A model generated the notes under the pieces. The model saw nothing but the letters and a program-made list of their open reading frames with translations, searched no databases and had not been told where the DNA came from. The position numbers were made by a program, and so were the translations under genes. From a virus: a DNA stretch of 54,365 nt. The stretch spans positions 1 through 54,365 of the IMG/VR virus record IMGVR_UViG_3300021226_000131. One strand, 5' to 3'. Positions 29,464 through 38,036 of the stretch are shown here, in pieces. How positions within the stretch are numbered: position 1 is the first letter of the stretch; each line of letters starts with the position of its first letter.

Positions 29464-30663
29464 TTAGAAGGTCCCGCCCACCACAACGCCAGAAGGTGCG
29501 ATGCCCAGAGCAGCGTAAGCCGATGCGCCGTCTGCGGCCGTGAACACCGCGTCGCCCACAGCCGTGGCGCCCAGGTTGATGCGAGCCGAGCCTGCCGTGG
29601 TTGCGCCGGTACCGCCGTCGGACACCTGAATGGGCACGGCCAGACCGCCCGTGTCGGCGTTGACCACGTTGGTGCCATCGCAGTAAAGGATGGAGCGCGA
29701 GCCGGATGCCACCAAAACGCCCGCACCGCTGGCTGTTTTGATGGTGAAGTTGTAAGCGCCGGTCGTGGCGTTGGTCACCCAGTACTGCTGGACGGTGGCG
29801 GGGACGATGATCGTGCGGTTGCCGGTCAGAGTGCCGGTGAACGAGTACGCAATCCGGTTCAGCTCGGTACCGGTCAGGGTGTAGTTGCCAGAGCCGGAAA
29901 CGCTGATCGAGGTGTAGTCGAAGGCAAATGTGGCCGACTGGCCAAAGCCGATCGTGAAATAGTTGGCGCCGTCCGAGACGATGATGGCCGACTCGCCAGG
30001 CTGGAAGGACAGAATCGGGCCACCGTCAATCAGGATGGTGCCCGCAGGGTCGGCCACGATGGCGCCCGAGCCCGAGTTGCGCAGGTAGATGAACCAGTTG
30101 TTGCCAACGATCGTGGGCGCTGGCAGCGTGATCGTGCCGCCTGCGCCGGTCCAGACAAACATCCGGGCGCGGTCTTGCGCGCCTGCGGTGTAGTTGCTGT
30201 TGAACTGCGTGACCGGGACCGCCTGCGAGAGCAGTGTGCCCACGGCCACGATGCCGGTACCGGCCAGAGCCGAGGCGTTGGCTTGCGAGATGGCGGCGCC
30301 GTACTGCAGCGTTTCCCATGCACCGGCCGCCGTGCTGTTGTCGGTCAGGTAGACCTGCCACAGTGTGCCGGGGGCAACGGTCATCACCTGGACGCCAGCG
30401 TTGTCCTTGACCGTGAAAGTGAACGTGCCCAGGTTGTTGAACAGGATGGTCTGCCCCGTGCCGGTGCCGTTGGCAGGCGGCAGCGTGATCGCCAGGCCAT
30501 CGGCAGCCTGGGTGACGTCCATGATCTTGGTGGCCAGGTTCTGGCTGGTCGAGGTCTCGTCGGGCCAGCTCAGCGTGATGTTGGTGGCCAAGGCGACGGC
30601 GCTGTAGTCAATCTCGCTGGGGTAGATGTTCGCCCCACCGAAAACGTCGGTGTATGTGGTCAT
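29464..30663 (-). CDS. Tail fibre / appendage protein with GGTGATT motif
   Basis: 399 residues of Gly/Thr/Ala/Val-rich beta sequence with repeated T-I-T-L-P-A-P-T-I-V-G-N-N-type strands. Near the end V-S-D-G-G-T-G-A-T-T-A-G-S-A-R-I-N-L-G is a motif frequent in phage tail-fibre proteins. Likely a trimeric appendage exposed at the tail. It overlaps the adaptor gene by ATGA and precedes the tail-hub gene by 14 bases. Confidence 0.7.
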   Translation of the reverse strand: MTTYTDVFGGANIYPSEIDYSAVALATNITLSWPDETSTSQNLATKIMDVTQAADGLAITLPPANGTGTGQTILFNNLGTFTFTVKDNAGVQVMTVAPGTLWQVYLTDNSTAAGAWETLQYGAAISQANASALAGTGIVAVGTLLSQAVPVTQFNSNYTAGAQDRARMFVWTGAGGTITLPAPTIVGNNWFIYLRNSGSGAIVADPAGTILIDGGPILSFQPGESAIIVSDGANYFTIGFGQSATFAFDYTSISVSGSGNYTLTGTELNRIAYSFTGTLTGNRTIIVPATVQQYWVTNATTGAYNFTIKTASGAGVLVASGSRSILYCDGTNVVNADTGGLAVPIQVSDGGTGATTAGSARINLGATAVGDAVFTAADGASAYAALGIAPSGVVVGGTF

Positions 30664-31289
30664 GCTTCAGTCCTTTGGGCGCTGCGGTCCATGATCTTCT
30701 TCAGGTCCTCGCCGTTAAGCGCCTGGGCAGCGCGGTCGTACATCTGCTGCCAGGTGCCGATGCGCTCGTCCTTCTTCAAGAACGGCGTGGCCTCCAGCAG
30801 CGTGGCGTACAGCAGCAGGTCGGGCGCGTACTCGGTGAGCCAGTTGGTCTGGAAGTCCTCACCCAAGAAGCGCGGCTGCTCATAGTACATCACCTCAAGC
30901 GTGCTGTTTGCGTTGGGCGTTGGCGTGATCAGCCAGTGGTTGTAGTCGTAGTCGGCATAGAACTGCGGCGTGGCCGTCTGGGCCTCGTCGGGCCAGTAGT
31001 TACGGCAATACTCGTAGGCCCGCGCAAAAATCGGCGCCCCGTTGAGCGTCATGCTCACGGTGTCGCGCCAGCGGTCGGGCTTGCGGTAGGTGGCCACACC
31101 GGCCTGCAAAGGGGTGGTGACTGCGCGGATGAAGCCTTGAATCTTTAGCTCGCGGGAGATGCGGCGCTCGCCCAGGGTGATCAGGCGTGGAAGCTGCTCG
31201 TAGACGATCTGGTCGCTTTCAGCGGTAAAACCCCGCTCAAGGTAGCGGCGCACATCTTCCAGCAGGCTGCTGTACGTCATTGTGTACAT
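30660..31289 (-). CDS. Phage head-tail adaptor protein (SU10/P22 gp4-type)
   Basis: 209 residues, helical with I-V-Y-E-Q-L-P-R-L-I-T-L-G-E-R-R-I-S-R-E-L-K and, toward the end, T-N-W-L-T-E-Y-A-P-D-L-L-L-Y-A-T-L-L-E-A-T-P-F-L-K-K-D-E-R-I. This second block is the signature I know from adaptor proteins of short-tailed phages, which bind the portal base and hold the tail. ATG at 31289 has GGAG 5 bases upstream. Confidence 0.8.
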   Translation of the reverse strand: MYTMTYSSLLEDVRRYLERGFTAESDQIVYEQLPRLITLGERRISRELKIQGFIRAVTTPLQAGVATYRKPDRWRDTVSMTLNGAPIFARAYEYCRNYWPDEAQTATPQFYADYDYNHWLITPTPNANSTLEVMYYEQPRFLGEDFQTNWLTEYAPDLLLYATLLEATPFLKKDERIGTWQQMYDRAAQALNGEDLKKIMDRSAQRTEA

Positions 31290-31380
31290 GTGGACTCCAG
31301 GTGGTTGTGAAGCCGCTGGTCCAGCTGGCGCTTGATGCCCGAATTATGCCCGGGAACGGCCTGGGCTGGCAAACCGATCG

Positions 31381-31821
31381 TCATATCAGGGCAGCCTCAG
31401 CAGCTCGGCGTCGGACCAGGCCTGGCAGCACGCGGCCACCACCACGCACCCACTTGGCCAGTTCTGCGGGAACGGCCGCCCAGTCACCGGCGTTGATCTT
31501 GCGGCGAAGTGTGGAGGAACGCAGGTTGCCTGAGCCGAGGTTGTAGGTGAAATCCAGCAGCGCAGCGGCGCGGTTTTCCGTGTTCAGGCCGGGGCACAGG
31601 CGTGCAACGGCTGGGAGCACCTCTCGCTGAAGTTCGTGCTGCAGCAACTGCTCGGCACGCTCGCGGGTGATTGCTGGGTCGCGCAAAGTGACGGAACGGC
31701 CGTCCTCATAGCGGGTGGAGCCGAAACCGATCGTGGGCACACCAGCGGGGCACAAATAAGGCTCGCTGTAAAAGCCCTCAAACTGACGGCACAAAGCGGC
31801 GGCGGTTACGACTGAGGACAT
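31381..31821 (-). CDS. Endolysin, T4-type lysozyme (GH24)
   Basis: 146 residues. F-E-G-F-Y-S-E-P-Y-L-C-P-A-G-V-P-T-I-G-F-G gives the catalytic set E15, C24 and T30 with the usual E-x8-(D/C)-x5-T spacing; Cys in place of Asp is known in this family. Later N-R-A-A-A-L-L-D-F-T-Y-N-L-G completes the fold. There is no signal peptide, so release depends on the holin encoded just upstream. It hydrolyses peptidoglycan at the end of infection. Confidence 0.94.
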   Translation of the reverse strand: MSSVVTAAALCRQFEGFYSEPYLCPAGVPTIGFGSTRYEDGRSVTLRDPAITRERAEQLLQHELQREVLPAVARLCPGLNTENRAAALLDFTYNLGSGNLRSSTLRRKINAGDWAAVPAELAKWVRGGGRVLPGLVRRRAAEAALI

Positions 31822-32286
31822 TCACTTGCCCCGTTTTGCCAAGTTGCGATCGGCCAAAAAGATGCCCAAAGCGGCGCTGCACACAGAGGCGGCAAACGCG
31901 CTTAAGGTGATCAGCTTGAACTCCGAGCAGGTAATCATGGCAATTGCCCAAGTGGCAACACCTGGTCGAATCACAGCATTCCAGGCGTCCACCCAGGCGA
32001 TGCCAACCTTGGTGGCTGTGGCCTTGACAGCCTCAAGCCAACCGTTGGCCTCCACCTCGCCAATCGCGGCCTCGGCCTGCGCCCGGATGACCTGCACACC
32101 CATGTCTGCTTGGAGCTTGATTGCCTCCAGATTTCTGGCGTGTTGTGCAGCGTCCAGGTCGCCTTGGAGGCGCATGCGTTCGATCTCGTGGGCGTGGTCT
32201 TGGTTCTTGGTGACCCAGTGGCTCACCTCGCCCCAGATCATGCGAAAAACAGACCCACCAAGAAATGACAGTAGGGCTTCAAGCAT
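31822..32286 (-). CDS. Holin-like membrane protein (GTA 3TM holin type)
   Basis: 154 residues directly upstream of the lysozyme. A short hydrophobic start (L-L-S-F-L-G-G-S-V-F-R-M-I-W) is followed by a long charged helix rich in Gln/Ala/Glu (about 30-85), and two C-terminal hydrophobic segments (A-T-W-A-I-A-M-I and F-A-A-S-V-C-S-A-A-L-G-I-F). V-D-A-W-N-A-V-I-R-P fits the conserved W-x-x-x-x-R-P region of three-span holins. It would form the lesion that releases the endolysin. Confidence 0.75.
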   Translation of the reverse strand: MLEALLSFLGGSVFRMIWGEVSHWVTKNQDHAHEIERMRLQGDLDAAQHARNLEAIKLQADMGVQVIRAQAEAAIGEVEANGWLEAVKATATKVGIAWVDAWNAVIRPGVATWAIAMITCSEFKLITLSAFAASVCSAALGIFLADRNLAKRGK

Positions 32287-32374
32287 AAATAACCTCCATG
32301 AAAATGCGGACGGACCAAAGCACCACGCCCACCAGCAGCAGGGCGGCGATCAGTGCTTCGGCCCAGTCTCTCAT
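32279..32374 (-). CDS. Membrane micro-protein in lysis cassette (31 aa)
   Basis: MRDWAEALIAALLLVGVVLW then S-V-R-I-F-M-E-V-I-Y-A: one transmembrane helix with charged flanks. The ATG overlaps the preceding stop by ATGA and the end overlaps the holin gene start by 8 bases, so it is placed exactly like a real gene. Candidate antiholin or pinholin-like partner; inferred from place and topology only. Confidence 0.65.
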   Translation of the reverse strand: MRDWAEALIAALLLVGVVLWSVRIFMEVIYA

Positions 32375-32694
32375 GCCGACCAGGGCAGTGGCGGCTGCAC
32401 CACTGGCGGGTTGATCTGGTTGGCGATCTGCTGCGCAACAGCAGCTTCAGTTGCATCTTTGTCCACGCCAGATTCCCAGCACCAGCTCAGAACTTGATCT
32501 TGGGTTAATTGTTCGTAGGGGGTGTAATTCACGCCTGGCTCAGGAGGCGGGAAAGCGCAGGTGCTGTACACGTTGCCCGTAAATTCGCCATCCACGCCAG
32601 AGCAGCTCCAGTGTGCGCAAGTTGCGTAGTTTTTGGCTCCGTCCGCGTCAGGCAAGCAGTCAAGTGCTGTGATTGTCCAAGTGATTTGCATCAT
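32371..32694 (-). CDS. DUF7936-like phage protein
   Basis: 107 residues beginning M-M-Q-I-T-W-T-I-T-A-L-D, with A-H-W-S-C-S-G-V-D-G, Y-T-P-Y-E-Q-L-T-Q-D-Q-V-L-S-W-C-W and a Pro-rich end P-P-V-V-Q-P-P-L-P-W. This set matches the DUF7936 proteins found near phage fibres and lysis genes; the function is unknown. AAGGA lies 7 bases before the first of two adjacent ATG codons. Confidence 0.82.
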   Translation of the reverse strand: MMQITWTITALDCLPDADGAKNYATCAHWSCSGVDGEFTGNVYSTCAFPPPEPGVNYTPYEQLTQDQVLSWCWESGVDKDATEAAVAQQIANQINPPVVQPPLPWSA

Positions 32695-32702
32695 GCTTCC
32701 TT

Positions 32703-33044
32703 TTAAATATGATCGCCCGACGGGTCAATTGGGTCAAGCACAGGCTCGAACCAACGGGCCAACGAAGTACGCCAGCCGTCTTCGCTGTGATTGTGCCGCT
32801 TCAACCGGCTGGTCACGGTGAACTCTTTGGGCAACTCCAAGAACAGCACCGTCATCACAAAGGTGTTGCACAGGAAGTCCAGCACCAAGCCGATAATCAG
32901 CGTCGGATAACCGAACACCATGCCCAGCTTGGTCAACTTGCCCATGTCACGGACCCGCTTGATGTTCATCACGGCGCAGTAGAAGACGTACAAGCCGTAG
33001 GTAACGACCAGCGACAGGCCTAGGTAGATTGCGATTTCTTTCAT
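32703..33044 (-). CDS. Two-span membrane protein
   Basis: 113 residues. Hydrophobic helices at about 5-25 (I-Y-L-G-L-S-L-V-V-T-Y-G-L-Y-V-F-Y) and 42-70 (V-F-G-Y-P-T-L-I-I-G-L-V-L-D-F-L), followed by a charged tail containing Arg/His. This type of protein is common between the fibre and lysis genes of short-tailed phages. A role in lysis is possible but unproven. The start overlaps the fibre stop by ATGA. Confidence 0.75.
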   Translation of the reverse strand: MKEIAIYLGLSLVVTYGLYVFYCAVMNIKRVRDMGKLTKLGMVFGYPTLIIGLVLDFLCNTFVMTVLFLELPKEFTVTSRLKRHNHSEDGWRTSLARWFEPVLDPIDPSGDHI

Positions 33045-34378
33045 ACTTTTCCTTCAAGTTGTGCCACACGGGCGCGGAGTGATTGCAACTCTTTTACAAG
33101 CATGGGGACGAGCTTGGAGTAGTCCACAGCCATCATTTCTTCTGGGTCTTCAGGTTGATGCACAGCCTCTGGGGCCACAGTTACCAGTTCTTGTGCGATG
33201 AAACCTGCACGTTGATGGCTGCCGTCTGCTTTCCAGTCGTAGCTACGCACCTTGATGGAATCAATGACGCTACCGAACTCAGGGGCATCAACAATGTTTT
33301 CCTTCAGACGCTGGTCGGAAGTGACGTTGTACAGAACTGCGGTTGTGCCAGATTGAGTGATCGAACCGATGATTGAGCTGTTGTACCAAAATTGCTCATA
33401 TACCGAGCCTGTGGCAGTCCCGGACACATGACCAATGTTGATAAAACTTGCATTGGAGTTAGGAACAACGGCAAAACCGCCTGTTGGCGCAGAACTACTC
33501 GTCGTCCCCACCAGCAAGTTACCGCTGGAGTCGATACGTGCGCGTTCGGTATTTGCACCATTACCGTAAAACACAAGCGAACCATCAGGAAGACCGGCGA
33601 TTGCTGACGAAAGTGTCGGGTTAAACGTCAGCTTTTGTGCAGTAGCGCCACTTACCCCAATAATAATTTGAGAGTTAAAGGTTGCGTCTGGAGAGCCTAC
33701 GACGTGTAATTTTGCAAGTGGGCTACTCGTCCCAATGCCAAGACCTGTGGAGGTCAGGCGCATTTGTTCGACGTTGTTCCTAGTGAACAGCAAATCGCTT
33801 AGCGAATTTACTTTGCCAAGGAATTGCGAACCATCCCAATAATGCCCAAGGCTTGTGATTTCAGTGCTTGTGTAGAGCGTTGCGAGTTTTGCGCCAGCGT
33901 TTGTCGTGGTGTTATCGTTCCGAGAACTGGCTTGAACCGTTGTTGCAGTATTGCCTACAACACCCAAATTCGTCCCATCAAACGTCAGCGCAGAACCTGT
34001 AGCAAGCGTACCCGCACCCGATGCGTATACAACACCGTTTGCAGTGAATGAGGTCAGGCCTGTGCCGCCGTAGGCTGTGCCCAGTGCGTTGGTCAGGTTC
34101 AGTGTGTTCGCGGTGAGAGTCGTGCCATTAAACGTCAGGTTAGCCGACCCCGCCAACGCGCCGGAGCTGTTGTACTGCACCTGTGTGTTGGAGCCGCCGA
34201 TGGTGCCTGCGCCCTTGGTGGCCAGCACCTGCACAACGCCGCCGTTGTCCTTGTAAAACAGCTTGCCGTCTGTGATGTTGATCGCCAGCTCGCCGTTGGC
34301 CAGATTGCCAGCGGAGGGGGCTGTGGATGCGGTGGTGCTGTAGTACAGCTGTATTGGAGTGAACCCACTTTGCGACAT
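33041..34378 (-). CDS. Tail fibre with C-terminal S74 intramolecular chaperone
   Basis: 445 residues. N-terminal part has T-P-I-Q-L-Y-Y-S-T-T-A-S and G-E-L-A-I-N-I-T-D-G-K-L-F-Y-K-D, typical of fibres; the shaft carries G-T-A-Y-G-G-T-G-L-T-S-F and several G-I-G-T-S-S-P repeats. The C-terminus is a peptidase S74 chaperone: T-S-D-Q-R-L-K-E-N-I with the Ser-Lys dyad, then R-A-G-F-I-A-Q-E-L and a final coiled coil. The chaperone trimerises the fibre and then cleaves itself off. It is likely a host-recognition appendage. Confidence 0.9.
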   Translation of the reverse strand: MSQSGFTPIQLYYSTTASTAPSAGNLANGELAINITDGKLFYKDNGGVVQVLATKGAGTIGGSNTQVQYNSSGALAGSANLTFNGTTLTANTLNLTNALGTAYGGTGLTSFTANGVVYASGAGTLATGSALTFDGTNLGVVGNTATTVQASSRNDNTTTNAGAKLATLYTSTEITSLGHYWDGSQFLGKVNSLSDLLFTRNNVEQMRLTSTGLGIGTSSPLAKLHVVGSPDATFNSQIIIGVSGATAQKLTFNPTLSSAIAGLPDGSLVFYGNGANTERARIDSSGNLLVGTTSSSAPTGGFAVVPNSNASFINIGHVSGTATGSVYEQFWYNSSIIGSITQSGTTAVLYNVTSDQRLKENIVDAPEFGSVIDSIKVRSYDWKADGSHQRAGFIAQELVTVAPEAVHQPEDPEEMMAVDYSKLVPMLVKELQSLRARVAQLEGKV

Positions 34379-34382
34379 GGTC

Positions 34383-34718
34383 TTACCTCAGGTTTTCAAG
34401 TTTGAAGAGCGCGTCGAGGTAGAACTTGCAGACCTCGTCGACGATATTTTCGATGGCCGGGACCTCGCGTGCGAGTTTCTCACGGTTCTCAACCAGCCAC
34501 AGCATGTTTTCCCGGATCTGCGCGATCGCGTTGCCGTCCGATTTCGGCTTGTCACCGAAGGCGGCCACGCTGGCCTCGACCAGGGTGTCAGCCTGCTCGA
34601 TCACGCCCTCGTAGAACTCGCCCAGCGTGGTGTGCTGATAGCCCGAATCGGTGGTCCAGTGCGCACGGTGCGCAACGTCGCGGATGGCAAACTGCCTTGC
34701 AATGAATTCTTCCAACAT
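34383..34718 (-). CDS. DUF5856-like (ferritin-like) protein
   Basis: 111 residues, all helical: R-Q-F-A-I-R-D-V-A-H-R-A-H-W-T-T, H-T-T-L-G-E-F-Y-E-G-V-I-E-Q-A-D, with His and Glu placed as in ferritin/Dps-like helical bundles. This corresponds to DUF5856, a phage family of unknown function. It overlaps the stop of the large fibre gene by one base and lies between two fibre genes, so an assembly role is possible; whether metal binds is untested. Confidence 0.82.
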   Translation of the reverse strand: MLEEFIARQFAIRDVAHRAHWTTDSGYQHTTLGEFYEGVIEQADTLVEASVAAFGDKPKSDGNAIAQIRENMLWLVENREKLAREVPAIENIVDEVCKFYLDALFKLENLR

Positions 34719-37714
34719 CAGAATGTGCCTCCAGAAATGCCGCCGGTGATTTTTCCGGTGCTTGGGTTGACGGTGAGGCCCGAGTTCACCAGCTCAGGCA
34801 GGTTGCCGGTCGTGGCGCTCTTGAACACCAGGTAGTTGGTCGCGTTCGTGCTGTCGGCCGTGGTGCCGGTCTTCGTTGCATTTGTTGCGTTTGTGGCCGC
34901 CCCCACAGACAGCGAGCTTTGGGCCACGTACTGCGGGGCCGATGCGCCTGCTGTGAGCACGTAATTCGTGGTGCCAAGCGTGAGCTTGGACAGCGTCGTG
35001 GAGCCGCTGGCATAGAGCATGTCGCCCGTTGCGTAGCTGGTCTGGCCGGAGCCGCCCAGGGCCGCCGTAACGGGGGCCTTGAGGCTGAATTGCGTGCCGG
35101 TGAGGGTCAGGCCCGTGCCTGCGGTGTAAGTGCCTGCGCCGCTGAACTGTGCCCATGTGACGGCCGTGACACCCAGCGTGCCGCCCGGGTCGGATGTGCA
35201 CACCCAGCCGGTGTCACCCAAGGTGGCGCCGGACTCGACAAACACAAACGCGCTCACCAGCTCGTTCCAGGTGTCAGCATCTGCCGTGCGCGTCCAGCCA
35301 GCGGCCGAGGCGGCGTAGATGCCGTTTTGAGCGGGCAGCGTCTGGTTCTTCACCAGGATGCGATCGCCTGCCGTGAGGGTCCCGGTCCACTCGCCACCGG
35401 CCTGCGTGGTCAGGCCCAGCAGTGTGATGTTTGCCGTCGTACCCCACAGCACTGCTGCCTTCACGTTCAGGCCCTGGGCCACGCTGTCCACGTACTGCTT
35501 GGTGGCCAGCTGCAGGGCGCTGGTGGGGTCTTGCGTCACAGCAACAGAGGTCAAACCGCCCAGCGTGAGCGATGTGCCGCCCAGCGCCACGGTCGTTGTG
35601 CCCAGCGTCAGGGACGAGTTCACAAGCGACGCGTTGCCGATGTTCGAGAGCGTGTTCGACGAACCGGAGATCGTCTTGTTGGTCAGCGTCTGCGAGCCGC
35701 TCAGCGTGGCCACGGTCGAGTCGATGGCGATCGTGACCGCAGACGAGCCATTAAAACTGGTCCCGGACAGACCGGTGCCGATCGTGAGCGCGTTGGCCAG
35801 AGAGCCAATACCTGTGACCGCGCTGGGGTTCACGTTGCGCCAGTAGTTGCCCGCGCCGTAGTACTGCAGGAGCTGGTTGTTGGCCACAGAGGTGAGCTCG
35901 ACGTTCGAGTCGGTACCACCCAAAACGGATCCGTGGTTGATCTCGACCTGGATCGAGCCGGAGCCGCCATTACCTGCCTTGATCAGCACACCGACGGATA
36001 CCTTCAGATTCGGAGCGGTGGGTTTTACGTTGGTCGGGTTGCCGGTGACAGGGTTGTACCAAATCGTGTCGCCATCAGCCCAAACCTCGCCGTAGGCTGT
36101 GCCGTTGGTGGTGATGCCTCGCACGATGCCGTAGGAGGTCACACGGCCAAAACCGTTGTTTGCGATGGGTTCAGTGGCCACACCAATGATCAGGCCACCA
36201 TCGGTAATTCCCGCAACCGTGGGGCCAAACGTGATGACCCCTGAGCCGCCAACGGTGCCGGTCTGGTAAACAATCTGCAGCGGCGAGTCGTTGATTGCCG
36301 CTGAGGCTTTCCCGTAGACGAACAGCTCCTCGCCGATCTGCTGGGTGATGTTGCCACCGCCCATACCGGCGTTCCAGGAGCCGGTGGCGCCGTCGTACCA
36401 AAGGCGGCCAGCAGCCAAGGCCACGGCCGAGCCATTGGCGAAGTCCAAGTAAGGCGTGGCGCCGTCGACCACATACCCGCCGATGTTGTTGCTCCAGGTC
36501 GGGGTGCCTGCGCCGCCGGATTTCAAGAAGTAACCGCTTGTGCCCGCCGCGCTGAAAGCGTAGGCCGTGCCAGTGCCGTAGGCCACAGCGCCCGCCGTTG
36601 GCGTTGCTGAGCCGTTGGTGCCGCCGTTTGCGATCGCAAGCGTGCCTGCCAGCGTCACAGCGCCCGTGGTGGACGTGGCGGGCGTCAGGCCCGTGGTGCC
36701 GCCGCTGAACGACAGCACGCCGGTGTTCGTGATGGTCACGGCCGCCGAGCCGTCGTAGCCAGAGCCGCCCAGGCCGGTACCGATGGTCAGCGCGTAGGGG
36801 TTGGCCGCCGTGATGGTGCCAGAGGACCCCAGGGCAACGCTTACGCCGTTGTAGGTCACAGCACCGCTGCCTGGCAGGTCGGTGTTCACGATCTGCCGGA
36901 AAGTCGGGTCAGCATCCACGCCCGTGATCGGGCCACCGAAAAACCGCTTGGCAGCCACAGGCGCCAAAATCAGCGTCGAGCCCCAGGTCGGGGCCCCGGT
37001 GCCGCCCGAGACCAGCACCTGGCCAGCAACACCGGCCGCGCTGACGTACATGCCGTCCGAGCCGGACCAGATCACAGCGCCGGGCTGCATCACCAAGGAG
37101 CGGGCCGTGCCGCCGCTTTGCAGGCCCAGGATGCCGTCCACCTGGGTGTCATCGGCCAGATTAACGGCCGGGTGGCGGTGGTCCGAGCGCGACAGCGTCA
37201 GAGCGGCACCGGCCGAGCCCGAGTTCGAGCCAGTCAGCGGAGTGCCGCCGTAATTCACGGCAAGCGTCACGTTCGTGTTGAGCGCGCCACCGCCGGTCAG
37301 GCCGTTGCCTGCGATCACTTGTCGCGAAACGGGCACATACCCGGAAATCGACAGAGGAACGGTTGTGGCCGCCATCACGCGGCCCGTGGCGTCAACAGTG
37401 AACTGCGGCACACTGGTGGCATCGCCGTACACACCAGGCGTCACACCCGAGGCGGCAAGCTGAGCGGTTCCGATGCCGCCAGGAGCAACGCTGAGTGTCA
37501 CATTCGAGCTCAGCTGGCCACCGCCTGTAAGCCCCGTGCCAGCAATCACCTGGCGCGATGTGGGAACACCGGCCACCTGCAGCAGGTCCCCGGCGCGAAT
37601 CTTGTAAGTGATGCCCTGATAGACGCCAACCAGCAGTGTGTCTTCCGACGTCGTCAAAGGGACGGGAAGTTGCGTGATGCTGATCGGGATCAGGTTTGAT
37701 GGGACTTGTGCCAT
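34718..37714 (-). CDS. Large tail fibre / adhesin
   Basis: 998 residues, low in Cys and Lys, rich in Gly/Thr/Ala/Val. Repeats of S-R-Q-V-I-A-G-(T/N)-G-L-T-G-G-G-x-L appear near residues 50 and 130, and later units G-T-G-L-G-G-S-G-Y-D-G and A-L-T-I-G-T-G-L-S-G recur. The pattern is of a long fibrous trimer with repeated shaft units; a variable domain lies at about 500-640. It is the biggest fibre candidate and probably binds the host surface. Confidence 0.78.
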   Translation of the reverse strand: MAQVPSNLIPISITQLPVPLTTSEDTLLVGVYQGITYKIRAGDLLQVAGVPTSRQVIAGTGLTGGGQLSSNVTLSVAPGGIGTAQLAASGVTPGVYGDATSVPQFTVDATGRVMAATTVPLSISGYVPVSRQVIAGNGLTGGGALNTNVTLAVNYGGTPLTGSNSGSAGAALTLSRSDHRHPAVNLADDTQVDGILGLQSGGTARSLVMQPGAVIWSGSDGMYVSAAGVAGQVLVSGGTGAPTWGSTLILAPVAAKRFFGGPITGVDADPTFRQIVNTDLPGSGAVTYNGVSVALGSSGTITAANPYALTIGTGLGGSGYDGSAAVTITNTGVLSFSGGTTGLTPATSTTGAVTLAGTLAIANGGTNGSATPTAGAVAYGTGTAYAFSAAGTSGYFLKSGGAGTPTWSNNIGGYVVDGATPYLDFANGSAVALAAGRLWYDGATGSWNAGMGGGNITQQIGEELFVYGKASAAINDSPLQIVYQTGTVGGSGVITFGPTVAGITDGGLIIGVATEPIANNGFGRVTSYGIVRGITTNGTAYGEVWADGDTIWYNPVTGNPTNVKPTAPNLKVSVGVLIKAGNGGSGSIQVEINHGSVLGGTDSNVELTSVANNQLLQYYGAGNYWRNVNPSAVTGIGSLANALTIGTGLSGTSFNGSSAVTIAIDSTVATLSGSQTLTNKTISGSSNTLSNIGNASLVNSSLTLGTTTVALGGTSLTLGGLTSVAVTQDPTSALQLATKQYVDSVAQGLNVKAAVLWGTTANITLLGLTTQAGGEWTGTLTAGDRILVKNQTLPAQNGIYAASAAGWTRTADADTWNELVSAFVFVESGATLGDTGWVCTSDPGGTLGVTAVTWAQFSGAGTYTAGTGLTLTGTQFSLKAPVTAALGGSGQTSYATGDMLYASGSTTLSKLTLGTTNYVLTAGASAPQYVAQSSLSVGAATNATNATKTGTTADSTNATNYLVFKSATTGNLPELVNSGLTVNPSTGKITGGISGGTF

Positions 37715-37727
37715 TTCTGCGTTGCTT

Positions 37728-38033
37728 TCAGTCGATCACGAACAGGAACTGCCCGCTGTCGGTAACGATGAACTGCGTGCCGTCCGGCGTGATCAGGCCC
37801 GAAGGATGCGTGTTGATCGGCGTGTCCGGCCGCACAAACGGCAGCACGACTTGGTCCTCTGGCTTGGCCGCCAGACGGTAGGGGTCGTAATCGTCCGTGT
37901 CCTCGTCGCAGACCATGAGCGCCGGGTAGTTGGGGTCCGGGTGCAGATCGGCCAGCCGGAACTTGCGCGAACAACGCGCGCAAATACCAAGCCCGTAGGT
38001 TGGTTCGCCGGATGGGTCAATGAAGCGTGGCAT
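37728..38033 (-). CDS. Small Cys-containing structural-region protein (101 aa)
   Basis: Starts MPRFIDPSGEPTYGLGICAR; C-A-R-C near 18-21 and a later C-D-E-D give a possible zinc site in the N-terminal half. The C-terminal half (P-F-V-R-P-D-T-P-I-N, F-I-V-T-D-S-G-Q) is beta. It lies between the 330-residue neck-type protein and the fibre, and probably is a minor virion or assembly protein. Family not recognised. Confidence 0.65.
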   Translation of the reverse strand: MPRFIDPSGEPTYGLGICARCSRKFRLADLHPDPNYPALMVCDEDTDDYDPYRLAAKPEDQVVLPFVRPDTPINTHPSGLITPDGTQFIVTDSGQFLFVID

Positions 38034-38036
38034 GGC

